Assembly (NCBI GenBank): GCA_030697975.1
Contig: JAUYOQ010000028.1
Location: 1-12,747 of the forward strand
Origin: Nitrosopumilaceae archaeon
GTDB taxonomy: Archaea; Thermoproteota; Nitrososphaeria; Nitrososphaerales; Nitrosopumilaceae
DNA length: 12,747 bases
Direction: 5' to 3'
Both the position numbers and the translations under genes were made by a program. A model generated the notes under the pieces. It saw only the letters and a program-made list of their open reading frames with translations, had not been told where the DNA came from and ran no database searches. Position 1 is the first letter of the stretch. Every line of letters starts with the position of its first letter. Shown piece by piece: positions 1 through 6,991 of the stretch.

Positions 1-1445
1 ACAAAAATCTCAAATGCTTTTTGAATTACTGTCGCAGGGGTGTTTATGAACTTGTCAACTAGATTGTCCCACTCTGATCTTGGGAGTTCAAGTATTTTTG
101 TAAAGTTTGGAACTTTTCCTGCCACATGTATTACCATATCAAGTATTCCAATTCCTTTTGCTGTGTTTAGGAATCTTTCAATCTCATCTGGGTTTTTCAA
201 ATCAATTACATGTGAATGAAACTTTGCTTTAATAGCGTCCTGACACTCCTTTGGTGAATTTTTAGAAATTAGGCAAACAACCTTTCCGCCATTTTTTACT
301 ATGTGTTCTGAGATATACTCAACTCTATCAGAATCTGTCTTGTCTGTCGCATCAATTGTAAAAACAAAAACCTTTGAGCTAAAGTCTGGTTGTGTAACGT
401 CTGGAGTTATGGTTGCAACATGCGGCCTTACTGGATAAAATACTCTGTCGCCTGGAATTACCTTGCCGTTTAGAATTCTTGCCAAGATGTCATCTGATAA
501 TGCAAGAACTGTCTCTGCGACCTGTTCTTGCGATAGGAATTGTTCATCAGCAATCATTTTTGCTGTATTTTTCTGAATCTTTTCTGCAATAGATTGGATT
601 TTTGAAAGCAATTTTGCTAGGGTGTCTTCAAGCTTTTTGTTATCTGCGCCAGGTTTTGTTTTAGCCAAGTTAGATGCTGCCTGCGAAATTCCTTTTTTTA
701 CGGTATTGTCATCTTCGCCTAATAATGGAACAATTTCCTTGTTTGCCTTTTCTACTTCAAGTGGAGTAAGATCCTCAAAACCACTTACGCGCATAAATTC
801 AGACGCAGCTTTTGGATAAACTGTTTTGTAAATTCTATCAGAATGAACAGGACCGGGATTTGTACCAATAGAGATTATGCCCTTGTCTGTTAACTCCCAA
901 GACATTGCTTCTACAAGTCTATTTTTTGCACCTTGGGATGCAGTATAGGGACTACGAAATCTGTAAGGGCGTTGCTCAAGTGGACGCTCCTCTGCAAAGA
1001 ATGTCGAAATCGTAATTATTTTTGAGCCAGCCTTCATGACACGTAGGGCTTGGGATGAGGTCCAAAATGTACCGGTAAGATGGATTGCAACTGTACTTTT
1101 GAATTCATCAATTGGTGAATTTGGGAAACATGTTACAGGACCTGACACGCCTGCATTGTTTACAATAATATCTACATTGATGTTTGATTTTTTCAAAGAT
1201 TCAAACAGGTCTGTGATGAGCTGCTCATCACTTACATCAACGCCTGGGAAAATTTTTACAAACGCTTTACTCTGCACTCTTTTGAAAACTTCTTCAAGAA
1301 TCTTTGCTGTTTCTTCAAGCGGTTCCTTTCTTCTGCCTAGTACAATAATACTTGCCCCATGTTCTGCAAATTTTTTTGCAATTGCCTGACCAATTCCTGT
1401 CCCGCTGCCAGTAACTAACACAACTTTGTTTTGGAACTTTAGCAT
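1..1445 (-). CDS. Tandem short-chain dehydrogenase (SDR), malonyl-CoA-reductase-like, 3' end outside window
   Basis: 481 codons are visible and the frame stays open to the window edge, so the C-terminus is missing. Residues 1-205 form an SDR Rossmann domain: TGSGTGIG at 12-19 (nucleotide binding), NNAG at 96-99, candidate catalytic Ser147 and Tyr167, and GPVHSDRI at 198-205. The usual YxxxK is YTASQ, so Gln171 stands where the proton-relay lysine should be. A helical, lysine-rich stretch (about 225-310) follows. From about 357 a second Rossmann-like domain begins, without a glycine-rich motif but with an NNAG-like VAGK at 441-444. From memory, SDR, linker, degenerate SDR is the order in the C-terminal half of Chloroflexus malonyl-CoA reductase, which has the similar signature GPIESDRI. 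Function is inferred: an NAD(P)H-dependent reductase, or a pseudo-enzyme because of the missing lysine. The ATG start fits a TATA-like box 28 bases upstream. It is divergent from the next gene. Confidence 0.8.
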   Translation of the reverse strand, partial: MLKFQNKVVLVTGSGTGIGQAIAKKFAEHGASIIVLGRRKEPLEETAKILEEVFKRVQSKAFVKIFPGVDVSDEQLITDLFESLKKSNINVDIIVNNAGVSGPVTCFPNSPIDEFKSTVAIHLTGTFWTSSQALRVMKAGSKIITISTFFAEERPLEQRPYRFRSPYTASQGAKNRLVEAMSWELTDKGIISIGTNPGPVHSDRIYKTVYPKAASEFMRVSGFEDLTPLEVEKANKEIVPLLGEDDNTVKKGISQAASNLAKTKPGADNKKLEDTLAKLLSKIQSIAEKIQKNTAKMIADEQFLSQEQVAETVLALSDDILARILNGKVIPGDRVFYPVRPHVATITPDVTQPDFSSKVFVFTIDATDKTDSDRVEYISEHIVKNGGKVVCLISKNSPKECQDAIKAKFHSHVIDLKNPDEIERFLNTAKGIGILDMVIHVAGKVPNFTKILELPRSEWDNLVDKFINTPATVIQKAFEIF

Positions 1446-1468
1446 GGACAACGAACTGCAATTTTTGT

Positions 1469-1478
1469 ATTATTTATT
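1469..1478 (-). promoter_or_regulatory. TATA-like box of the SDR gene
   Basis: AATAAATAAT on the minus strand is centred about 28 bases before the ATG at 1445. This is the distance expected if transcription starts at the start codon (leaderless mRNA). Confidence 0.45.
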
Positions 1479-1514
1479 TGGTTGTTATTTGAACAAAAAT
1501 CAAATCGATTAATC

Positions 1515-1520
1515 TTTATT
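1515..1520 (+). promoter_or_regulatory. TATA-like box of the gene at 1545
   Basis: TTTATT is centred 27.5 bases before the ATG at 1545, so the transcript is probably leaderless. It directly follows an 8-base palindrome, GATTAATC (1507-1514), at the position where the BRE would lie. Confidence 0.4.
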
Positions 1521-1544
1521 TGAGGGTGAGATTCACAATCCGAT

Positions 1545-1781
1545 ATGCATGATTCTGAACCTGAAACTATTGTGTTAAAGACAATGCCGGAGATTTTTTG
1601 TGAGAAATTAAAAGAGATTGGAATCGAAGCTCATGCAAAAGAGATAGGAACAGATGAGGTAGAAAGAGGCGATTACTATGGTAGATATTTTTCACAGACA
1701 CCACGTATGGTAACAAACAAAGGCTGTTTGGAGATAAAGGGCACAAACATTGATCTTGTGCAGGTAATTCAAAAGGGGTAA
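1545..1781 (+). CDS. Small hypothetical protein (78 aa)
   Basis: I do not recognise this protein. It is 78 residues, soluble and charged, with no membrane segment. An N-terminal helix-like part (about 8-30) is followed by an acidic turn and a Tyr-rich segment (GDYYGRYF at 42-49). It has only two cysteines, so no zinc site is evident. The ATG at 1545 is chosen because a TATA-like box lies 27.5 bases upstream. The stop is two bases before the next ATG, so the two genes are almost certainly co-transcribed. The reading frame opposite (72 codons) is a shadow. It is likely real because of its promoter placement, tight spacing and normal-looking composition, but the function is unknown. Confidence 0.65.
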   Translation: MHDSEPETIVLKTMPEIFCEKLKEIGIEAHAKEIGTDEVERGDYYGRYFSQTPRMVTNKGCLEIKGTNIDLVQVIQKG

Positions 1782-1783
1782 AC

Positions 1784-2155
1784 ATGCAGGATCCAAATCC
1801 ACTTCCATGGGGAACACAGGACAGATTTCAAGCCCACTTTATAGTAAGAAAAGATGTGGCAAACTCTTCTGACTATGTAACAAAAACTGTACTGGCAACA
1901 AAGGGGCACTTTGGCTCAAAGACTGTAACAGATGCAAAATGGGATGGAGGAAAACTTGCAAAAGTGCTTAATGGCGATTCTGTATTAAAAGAAATGATAA
2001 CAAAACAATCACCAAAAGATGCAACAATTTTTGTTGAACCGACAGAAAACGCAGTTAGAATTTACAGCAAGTGGAAAAATAGCTATGAGTTTGGAATTAC
2101 AAAAGAATTGTTTGAAATTTATGACAAAATAGCTGGCCACATAAAAAATCTCTAG
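1784..2155 (+). CDS. Hypothetical protein (123 aa)
   Basis: I do not recognise this family. The protein is 123 residues and soluble, with no cysteine-rich motif, signal peptide or membrane helix. Its N-terminus is Pro-rich (DPNPLPWG at 3-10). The middle alternates short strands and turns (about 17-60 and 75-98), and a C-terminal helix spans about 103-121, suggesting a small alpha/beta fold. It follows the 78-residue gene after two bases and probably forms a two-gene operon with it. Its TAG stop lies within CTAG, a palindrome that also supplies the stop of endA on the other strand. No function can be proposed. Confidence 0.65.
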   Translation: MQDPNPLPWGTQDRFQAHFIVRKDVANSSDYVTKTVLATKGHFGSKTVTDAKWDGGKLAKVLNGDSVLKEMITKQSPKDATIFVEPTENAVRIYSKWKNSYEFGITKELFEIYDKIAGHIKNL

Positions 2156-2688
2156 GCCTTCCACCAATCAAGTGCCAGATAATCAACATCATCATTTCCA
2201 TGAGGTATTGCCAAAATGAACTGCTTTCTTACAGTTGTTGCTAGTCTGCCTGCCAAAACAATATCAGTTGAAGATATCGGTTCGTTTCTGTTGTAGACTT
2301 GCACAAGATATGGCGCATGATCAATGCCAGGTCCTTTCTGGTAAACGGCAAAATCACAACCAAACTTGATTCCTGGATTTACAATGTAACCTTTGTCCCT
2401 AAAGTTTCGATAAACTGCGTACTTTTTATCAAAGTTATGATACTCTTTTCTGCAAATTTCTAACATCTCTTCTTCTGTTACTGATTTTTTATCCTTGTAG
2501 ATTTTGATCTTTGATTTTTGAAGAAGATAAAATCCTTCGATTAAATCCAAGATTAGTGGAACGTTTATCTCATTTAATTTTGGTTTTGAAATCCCAATTG
2601 GCTTTCCATAGTATCCTTCCATGAAAAGTTTTTGTGAGTCTTTGATATTCCAGACTATGATTCGATTTTCGATTAATTCGCTTTTCAA
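2152..2688 (-). CDS. endA: tRNA-splicing endonuclease, catalytic subunit (EndA)
   Basis: This enzyme cuts introns out of precursor tRNAs at bulge-helix-bulge structures. The 178 residues match the single-unit archaeal EndA length. The N-terminal domain (about 5-65) ends in the typical LDLIEGFYLLQ. The C-terminal nuclease domain runs from about 88 (YRNFRDKGYIVNPGIKFG) to the end. The catalytic triad is complete: Tyr116 (DFAVYQKG), His124 (IDHAPYLV) and Lys155 (VRKQFILA). Whether it acts as a homotetramer or needs a separate structural subunit cannot be told here. The start is TTG at 2688; the first internal ATG (codon 23) would remove part of the N-terminal domain. That TTG is one base after the stop of the DUF47 gene, implying translational coupling. 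The 3' end overlaps the convergent gene by four bases. Confidence 0.93.
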   Translation of the reverse strand: MKSELIENRIIVWNIKDSQKLFMEGYYGKPIGISKPKLNEINVPLILDLIEGFYLLQKSKIKIYKDKKSVTEEEMLEICRKEYHNFDKKYAVYRNFRDKGYIVNPGIKFGCDFAVYQKGPGIDHAPYLVQVYNRNEPISSTDIVLAGRLATTVRKQFILAIPHGNDDVDYLALDWWKA

Positions 2689-2689
2689 G

Positions 2690-3343
2690 CTACAGACTTA
2701 ATGCTAATAGGATGAACGAATCTGATACAGATTGGCATTTGTCAGCCATCTCTTCGATTCCTTCAATTACATCCTTTACAAGTAAGAGTTCCTTTGTGTT
2801 TGAAATCTCATCAAGTACCTTGATTGTCAGCTGCCTGTATTTTGTATCAATCTCTCTTTCAATTTTTTGTGTGTCTTGTGCAAGTTCTATTGAGCTGGCG
2901 GCATTTGAGTTGAGGCTACGTATGATTTCGTTTAGCTTGTAAACTTCATCTACTACAAGTTCGATTAGATCAGTAAGATCCTTTCCAAAGTCTGCCAATT
3001 TTAGAGTTGCAGGTTTGATATTTGATAACTTGAAGGCTATACCTGTGATATATCCTGCAATTTCATCCATTGTATAGGCAGTGTTTAGAAGATTTTCTCG
3101 GTTAATTATCAGGCCGCCAACGTCTGCTACGTCTCTTGTAATCTTTCGTCTTAGGCTTTCTACTTCTTCTTCAATTGTTTCGATTTGTTCAAGTGTTGAT
3201 TTTATCTCCGACTTGTTTTTCTTGAGCATAAGATCTGGCAGTGTTGCAAGACTTCTTGATGCGTTTAAAATTCGATTAATCTCATCTTGCAAAACAGCAA
3301 TTGCTTTTCGTTTAGCCTGTACCTCCAGTTCCCCGCTATACAT
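2690..3343 (-). CDS. DUF47/PhoU-like helical protein
   Basis: The protein is 217 residues and almost entirely helical, with long heptad-like helices (about 5-75, 85-150, 155-215). The C-terminal IEGIEEMADKCQSVSD (about 193-208) fits the repeated helix signature of DUF47/PhoU-like proteins, and the length matches that family (roughly 205-220). Known relatives are often next to inorganic phosphate transporters (Pit) and are thought to regulate them. No transporter gene is present here, so a phosphate role is only inferred from the fold. It has no signal peptide or membrane helix. The gene reads directly into endA (one base between stop and start). The ATG at 3343 is preceded by an AT-rich stretch. 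A generic coiled-coil protein remains possible. Confidence 0.62.
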   Translation of the reverse strand: MYSGELEVQAKRKAIAVLQDEINRILNASRSLATLPDLMLKKNKSEIKSTLEQIETIEEEVESLRRKITRDVADVGGLIINRENLLNTAYTMDEIAGYITGIAFKLSNIKPATLKLADFGKDLTDLIELVVDEVYKLNEIIRSLNSNAASSIELAQDTQKIEREIDTKYRQLTIKVLDEISNTKELLLVKDVIEGIEEMADKCQSVSDSFILLALSL

Positions 3344-3403
3344 TTAGAAATTTAATAAATTTGTAGCATTAATTAATCCTTACGCAGTATTTTCTAAGCA
3401 AAA

Positions 3404-5170
3404 TCAAGCCTGTCCTATTTCTTGCTTGATTTTTTTCTGACCCTTGTACAATGAAACAACTTCTTGGTCAGTGGATGCATCTTCAGGAGCTTTTTCAAAT
3501 CTTATCTTTCCTGTAAACTTGGGAAATCTAAGGGCAAGACCACTTCCCTTTCTTATGATATCTTTTGCAGTTTTGTGAATTGGACTAAGTGTTATCTCAG
3601 ACGCAACAATCTCAATTACAAGCTCTGGCTCAAACCATACGTCAGGTTCCATCTTGCTGTCAATTCTGGGATTTTTTTTGAGTGTAACTTTATCTGATAG
3701 CAACTGATAAAACTGATCTAAATTTTCATCAGTAAAACCAGTACCAACTTTACAAATGCTTGGAAACACATCTTCATCGTCGTTGTATGTTGCAAGCAAC
3801 AACGTGCCATATCGCCCAGTCCTTCTTCCGCGTCCAAAGAATGCTCCAATTATAACAAGATCCAAGCTATCGCCAAGTTCGTTTCTGTACTCACGTTTTA
3901 GCTTTAGCCAGTTACTTCCCCGCATGCCTGCCCTGTATGGTGCATTCAAAACCTTTAGCATAAGGCCCTCACATCCAGCATTAATCGAATTTTCAAGAAA
4001 CTCTTCAATCTCATTTTCTGTCTTTACTGTCATCATTGGCACAAGCCTTGCAAAATTGTCTTCTGTTACAATATCTTCAAGTGTCTTCCTACGTTGAGAA
4101 TACGGCGTGTCAAGGTAACTTTTGCCATCAAGATAAAGCGTGTCAAAAAAATTAATTGTAATGGGATATCTCTCTACTGCTTTTTCAACATTATATTTTC
4201 GTCGCCTGTGCATTAATTCCTGAAACGGCAAAAACTCACCAGTGTCTTCATTTATCGCAACTGCTTCAGCTTCAAGTATTGCATCTCTTGCTCTTAGTAT
4301 CTTGGGAATTTTTTCAACAATATCAGGATAATAGCTTGTTATGTTTTCTAATCTTCTTGAAAATAAAACAACTTTTTCTCCTTTGAGGTGAATTTGCACA
4401 CGTTCGCCATCAAGTTTGTATTCTGCGGCAAACTCATTTCCAATTTTCTCAAGTGCTTCTTTTTCACTTTTTACACGATCAGCTAACATTGGTCGAATGG
4501 GATTAAAGACAGAAATTTCAAACTTTTTTGTTCCATCAAGGCCTTTTGTAGCAATAGCTTCTGCTACCTTTCCCAAATCACTTGAAACATTATACGCTGT
4601 CTCCAAAGTCTCTCTGTTTTCTTTAGAACCTGTGTATGCTACTGCAAGTGCATCCATTACTGTATTATCAGCAATTCCAAGTCGTAGCGTTCCAAGTAAA
4701 ATTTTTAAAATGAATCTTGCCTCAAGGGGGGTCGCATCATTTAGCAGGCTTGCAATGTACTTCATTTTCATGTCTTGAGAGCGTGATCCTTCAAGTTCTG
4801 CGATTTTGTATAGCGTTTCGTATACTCGTTCTGTTGTAATTGGTTCTTTAACAAAGGTTGTCTGCGTTTTTTGCTCTAAGATCTTTGATGCTGCATGTCC
4901 TAGATCTCCACCCTTGTTATAGGCTTCTTCTATCTTTTTGATTGGAATTCCTGCAGACTTTGAGATTGCTCTTATTGCAAGCTTTTCTGCAACTCCAAGC
5001 TCCACTCCATCAAAATCAGGCCGTAGTTTTCCTTGAATAAGATAAACCACCTTAGAGATAAGATCGCTTGGCGTATTCTTGAAAAGTTCTACAAGGTGCT
5101 GGGTTAGCTCTAATCTCTTTGTTGTATTTTCCATTTTTTCAAACGTGTCTACTATTATGGAAAATTTCAT
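3404..5170 (-). CDS. lig: ATP-dependent DNA ligase
   Basis: This enzyme seals nicks in DNA via enzyme-AMP and DNA-AMP intermediates, in replication (Okazaki fragments) and repair. The 588 residues fit archaeal/eukaryotic-type ligases. Domains are the N-terminal DNA-binding domain (about 1-215), adenylation domain (about 220-430) and OB-fold (about 435-588). Motif I is EYKLDGER with the adenylated lysine at 252. Other visible motifs are the LEAEAVA segment (299-305), EGLMLK (401-406, motif IV) and WLKLKREY (421-428, motif V). The C-terminal tail VVSLYKGQ resembles the conserved end of archaeal ligases. The ATG at 5170 is supported by the family-typical N-terminus MKFS and by a TATA-like box centred 27.5 bases upstream, which sits inside an inverted repeat. 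It lies between the membrane-protein gene upstream (50 bases) and the DUF47 gene downstream (60 bases), all on the same strand. Confidence 0.96.
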   Translation of the reverse strand: MKFSIIVDTFEKMENTTKRLELTQHLVELFKNTPSDLISKVVYLIQGKLRPDFDGVELGVAEKLAIRAISKSAGIPIKKIEEAYNKGGDLGHAASKILEQKTQTTFVKEPITTERVYETLYKIAELEGSRSQDMKMKYIASLLNDATPLEARFILKILLGTLRLGIADNTVMDALAVAYTGSKENRETLETAYNVSSDLGKVAEAIATKGLDGTKKFEISVFNPIRPMLADRVKSEKEALEKIGNEFAAEYKLDGERVQIHLKGEKVVLFSRRLENITSYYPDIVEKIPKILRARDAILEAEAVAINEDTGEFLPFQELMHRRRKYNVEKAVERYPITINFFDTLYLDGKSYLDTPYSQRRKTLEDIVTEDNFARLVPMMTVKTENEIEEFLENSINAGCEGLMLKVLNAPYRAGMRGSNWLKLKREYRNELGDSLDLVIIGAFFGRGRRTGRYGTLLLATYNDDEDVFPSICKVGTGFTDENLDQFYQLLSDKVTLKKNPRIDSKMEPDVWFEPELVIEIVASEITLSPIHKTAKDIIRKGSGLALRFPKFTGKIRFEKAPEDASTDQEVVSLYKGQKKIKQEIGQA

Positions 5171-5183
5171 TCTGGATTTTTTA

Positions 5184-5210
5184 TGACTCGTTGAATAAAA
5201 GTTTGAGTCA
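5184..5210 (-). promoter_or_regulatory. Ligase promoter: TATA-like box inside a perfect inverted repeat
   Basis: TGACTC (5184-5189) and GAGTCA (5205-5210) are perfect inverted copies separated by 15 bases. On the minus strand the spacer contains CTTTTATT (5194-5201), centred 27.5 bases before the ligase ATG, as expected for a leaderless archaeal promoter. A protein bound to the arms would flank or block the TATA-binding protein. The operator role is inferred. Confidence 0.4.
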
Positions 5211-5220
5211 CTATAATATC

Positions 5221-5658
5221 TTAGAGGTATCTAAATATGGTTTTTCGATTTGAATGTGGAAGGTCAGATACTAGCGCAAAGTTGTACAATGGATACTGTG
5301 ACTTGTATTGCTTCATAAAACTCCATGCCACATCGTGATTCTTAAACTCCATCCGCAAACCATCAATTACTGATTCCTTCCCAAAAACATCATAGCTTAT
5401 CACATTGTATTTTTTTGGTTTATGGTGTGGGCGTGCTCTTAAAAACCACATGATTGCAAAAAGAAACACGGCTGCAACAATAAACGATCCTGTGGCTTCC
5501 TTGAAAAATGACCAAACTACATTTGGGATTGTTTGACCAAACAAGACGGTTATGAAATGAGATACCGATACTATGGCCACGCCGGTTACCACAAGCGCCT
5601 TTACCTTACACAAGGCATCAAAACCGCTCATCTTACTAATACTAGAAAGCGTTTTCAT
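5221..5658 (-). CDS. Small two-helix membrane protein, unknown function
   Basis: I do not recognise this 145-residue protein. It has two hydrophobic helices, about 21-40 and 55-73, joined by a short loop. A basic stretch RARPHHKPKK (74-83) follows the second helix and by the positive-inside rule places the C-terminal domain in the cytoplasm. Residues 84-145 form a soluble alpha/beta-looking domain with several aromatic residues. The start is ATG at 5658, supported by a TATA-like box about 24 bases upstream; Met10 is an alternative start. The gene precedes the ligase on the same strand, but the ligase seems to have its own promoter, so no functional link is claimed. Confidence 0.7.
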   Translation of the reverse strand: MKTLSSISKMSGFDALCKVKALVVTGVAIVSVSHFITVLFGQTIPNVVWSFFKEATGSFIVAAVFLFAIMWFLRARPHHKPKKYNVISYDVFGKESVIDGLRMEFKNHDVAWSFMKQYKSQYPLYNFALVSDLPHSNRKTIFRYL

Positions 5659-5677
5659 TTAACTTTATTGCTGATTA

Positions 5678-5685
5678 CAATAAAC
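5678..5685 (-). promoter_or_regulatory. TATA-like box of the membrane-protein gene
   Basis: GTTTATTG on the minus strand is centred about 24 bases before the ATG at 5658, consistent with a leaderless or very short leader transcript. Confidence 0.35.
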
Positions 5686-5717
5686 ACAACGCTGTATTTT
5701 TTCTGATAATTCTAACT

Positions 5718-6854
5718 CTAATCGGGATCTTCATACGATCCTTTTTTCTTTCCCTGATTTTGCTTTGAATCAAGCGGCTTCATCTTACCTTTTAGAACAT
5801 CGATTATGGCATTGTAGCCTTCTGCATATTCTAGTTCTGCTGGAACAAGTGTTGCTGGATGGATAAAACCTTGGCTCCGCATTGCCAATGCTCTTTTTGT
5901 TGCAATCTCTCTTACATAATCCCAGTCTGGTGTTGAAAACCCATCAAATGGACCAACAAGTTTTCCATTATGCATGCTAAAGACAAGTGCCTCAACAATT
6001 GGAATGCAATAATCAATTGATGCAGCAGAATTTAGCTTAACAGGCATCAGCGGCATGTGATGGCTTCCTCGTGTGTTGCCTGCCACGTAGTGTGGGTTGT
6101 TAAAAGCACTGCCTGCTTCTTCAGTAGCTGGAAATTTTTTCTGGGTTCTTATAATGCATATTGGATCGTCTTTTCCTACATAAGTTCCTGCTATATTGTG
6201 CAGTCTATCTGTTGATGCTGATACTATGGGCTCGTTATCTTTTGTATAAATTGAAGCCACAACATAACGACCAGGATACATCAATGCAGCTTCTAAAACC
6301 GGCTTGTCTTCCCATAAAACCAGTTCTGCGATCTCTGCTTTTTCAACATCCATTATGTTGAACTTTACGCCTTTTGCAAGTGACTGGTTTACAATCAATC
6401 CTGTGTTACTTAGTGCATCAACAAATAACCTATAGAATGGATAATTGAAAGCACCTGGTTCGGTTTTGTCTGCAGCAAAGACAGTAAATGCTTCGTTTGG
6501 TCTTTCTTCAAACTCCATTTCTGCAACTCCAGGACCCATGCCTTTTACATTTCCAGAAAAAGAGTCTTTTAGAAGATCCTGTCCTGCCCCGTAGAGGCCT
6601 TCATTTTTTGCAACTTTGGTTCCCTCAGAAAACGCATTCCAAGCAAGCTGATGTATCTCCTTGTTATCAACCCCTTTAGTATGAGTCATAACAATGTGAA
6701 CATCATCGCCACAATATCCAATATACGAATCAATCAACAAGCTTCCTGCGTTTTTGACAGTTTTTTTTACAGCACTTAGTAATTCATCACTTGGTCTTGT
6801 GTGACCACCAATTCCACCAACATCGGCCTTGATAACAGAAACGGTAACTTTCAT
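5718..6854 (-). CDS. fbp: Bifunctional fructose-1,6-bisphosphate aldolase/phosphatase
   Basis: This enzyme condenses dihydroxyacetone phosphate with glyceraldehyde 3-phosphate and then dephosphorylates the product to fructose 6-phosphate, a one-way gluconeogenic step typical of archaea and deep-branching bacteria. The 378 residues match the family. Mg-binding residues are Asp11, His18 (DVGGIGGH) and Asp50-Asp51 (GYCGDD). The aldolase segment is AGTYVGKDDP, with Lys228 as the expected Schiff-base lysine and Tyr225 three residues before it, the same spacing as in the characterised crenarchaeal enzyme. The C-terminus adds a basic, low-complexity tail (about 357-378). The ATG at 6854 has a TATA-like box about 28 bases upstream. 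It is divergent from the EF-1 alpha gene. In an autotroph it would turn fixed carbon into sugar phosphates. Confidence 0.96.
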   Translation of the reverse strand: MKVTVSVIKADVGGIGGHTRPSDELLSAVKKTVKNAGSLLIDSYIGYCGDDVHIVMTHTKGVDNKEIHQLAWNAFSEGTKVAKNEGLYGAGQDLLKDSFSGNVKGMGPGVAEMEFEERPNEAFTVFAADKTEPGAFNYPFYRLFVDALSNTGLIVNQSLAKGVKFNIMDVEKAEIAELVLWEDKPVLEAALMYPGRYVVASIYTKDNEPIVSASTDRLHNIAGTYVGKDDPICIIRTQKKFPATEEAGSAFNNPHYVAGNTRGSHHMPLMPVKLNSAASIDYCIPIVEALVFSMHNGKLVGPFDGFSTPDWDYVREIATKRALAMRSQGFIHPATLVPAELEYAEGYNAIIDVLKGKMKPLDSKQNQGKKKGSYEDPD

Positions 6855-6877
6855 GGTTTTTTCAAGGACTTCTTTGA

Positions 6878-6887
6878 TTTATGTATA
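6878..6887 (-). promoter_or_regulatory. TATA-like box of the aldolase/phosphatase gene
   Basis: ATACATAAAT on the minus strand is centred about 28 bases before the ATG at 6854, implying a leaderless transcript. Confidence 0.45.
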
Positions 6888-6921
6888 TGTAACTTTTTGG
6901 AATTTTTTAGATCATAAAAAA

Positions 6922-6947
6922 TTGAAAAAAGCTTGATAATTTTTCAA
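6922..6947. repeat. Inverted repeat upstream of EF-1 alpha
   Basis: TTGAAAAA (6922-6929) and TTTTTCAA (6940-6947) are perfect inverted copies with a 10-base spacer, in the 137-base region between the two divergent genes. In such AT-rich sequence it may be chance. It could also be an operator or a stem in the EF-1 alpha leader. Confidence 0.3.
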
Positions 6948-6979
6948 AAAAATCGAAATGGTAATAAAACCCCTTCCAT

Positions 6980-6985
6980 AAGGAG
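6980..6985 (+). promoter_or_regulatory. Ribosome binding site of EF-1 alpha
   Basis: AAGGAG lies six bases before the ATG at 6992 and matches the archaeal anti-Shine-Dalgarno sequence. It implies a transcript with a leader, unlike most neighbours, which have TATA-like boxes 24-28 bases before the start. Confidence 0.6.
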
Positions 6986-6991
6986 TTCGAT

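Noticed and set aside
1036..1389. 117-codon plus-strand reading frame
   Set aside because: It lies wholly opposite the SDR gene, whose motifs are clear; a shadow frame.
3362..3375. TTAATTAA palindrome upstream of the DUF47 gene as an operator
   Set aside because: It is a simple AT-rich self-complementary string in an AT-rich genome, with no second arm; chance is the better explanation.
4416..4778. 120-codon plus-strand reading frame
   Set aside because: It lies opposite the DNA ligase adenylation and DNA-binding domains; Ser/Ala-rich, shadow-like composition.
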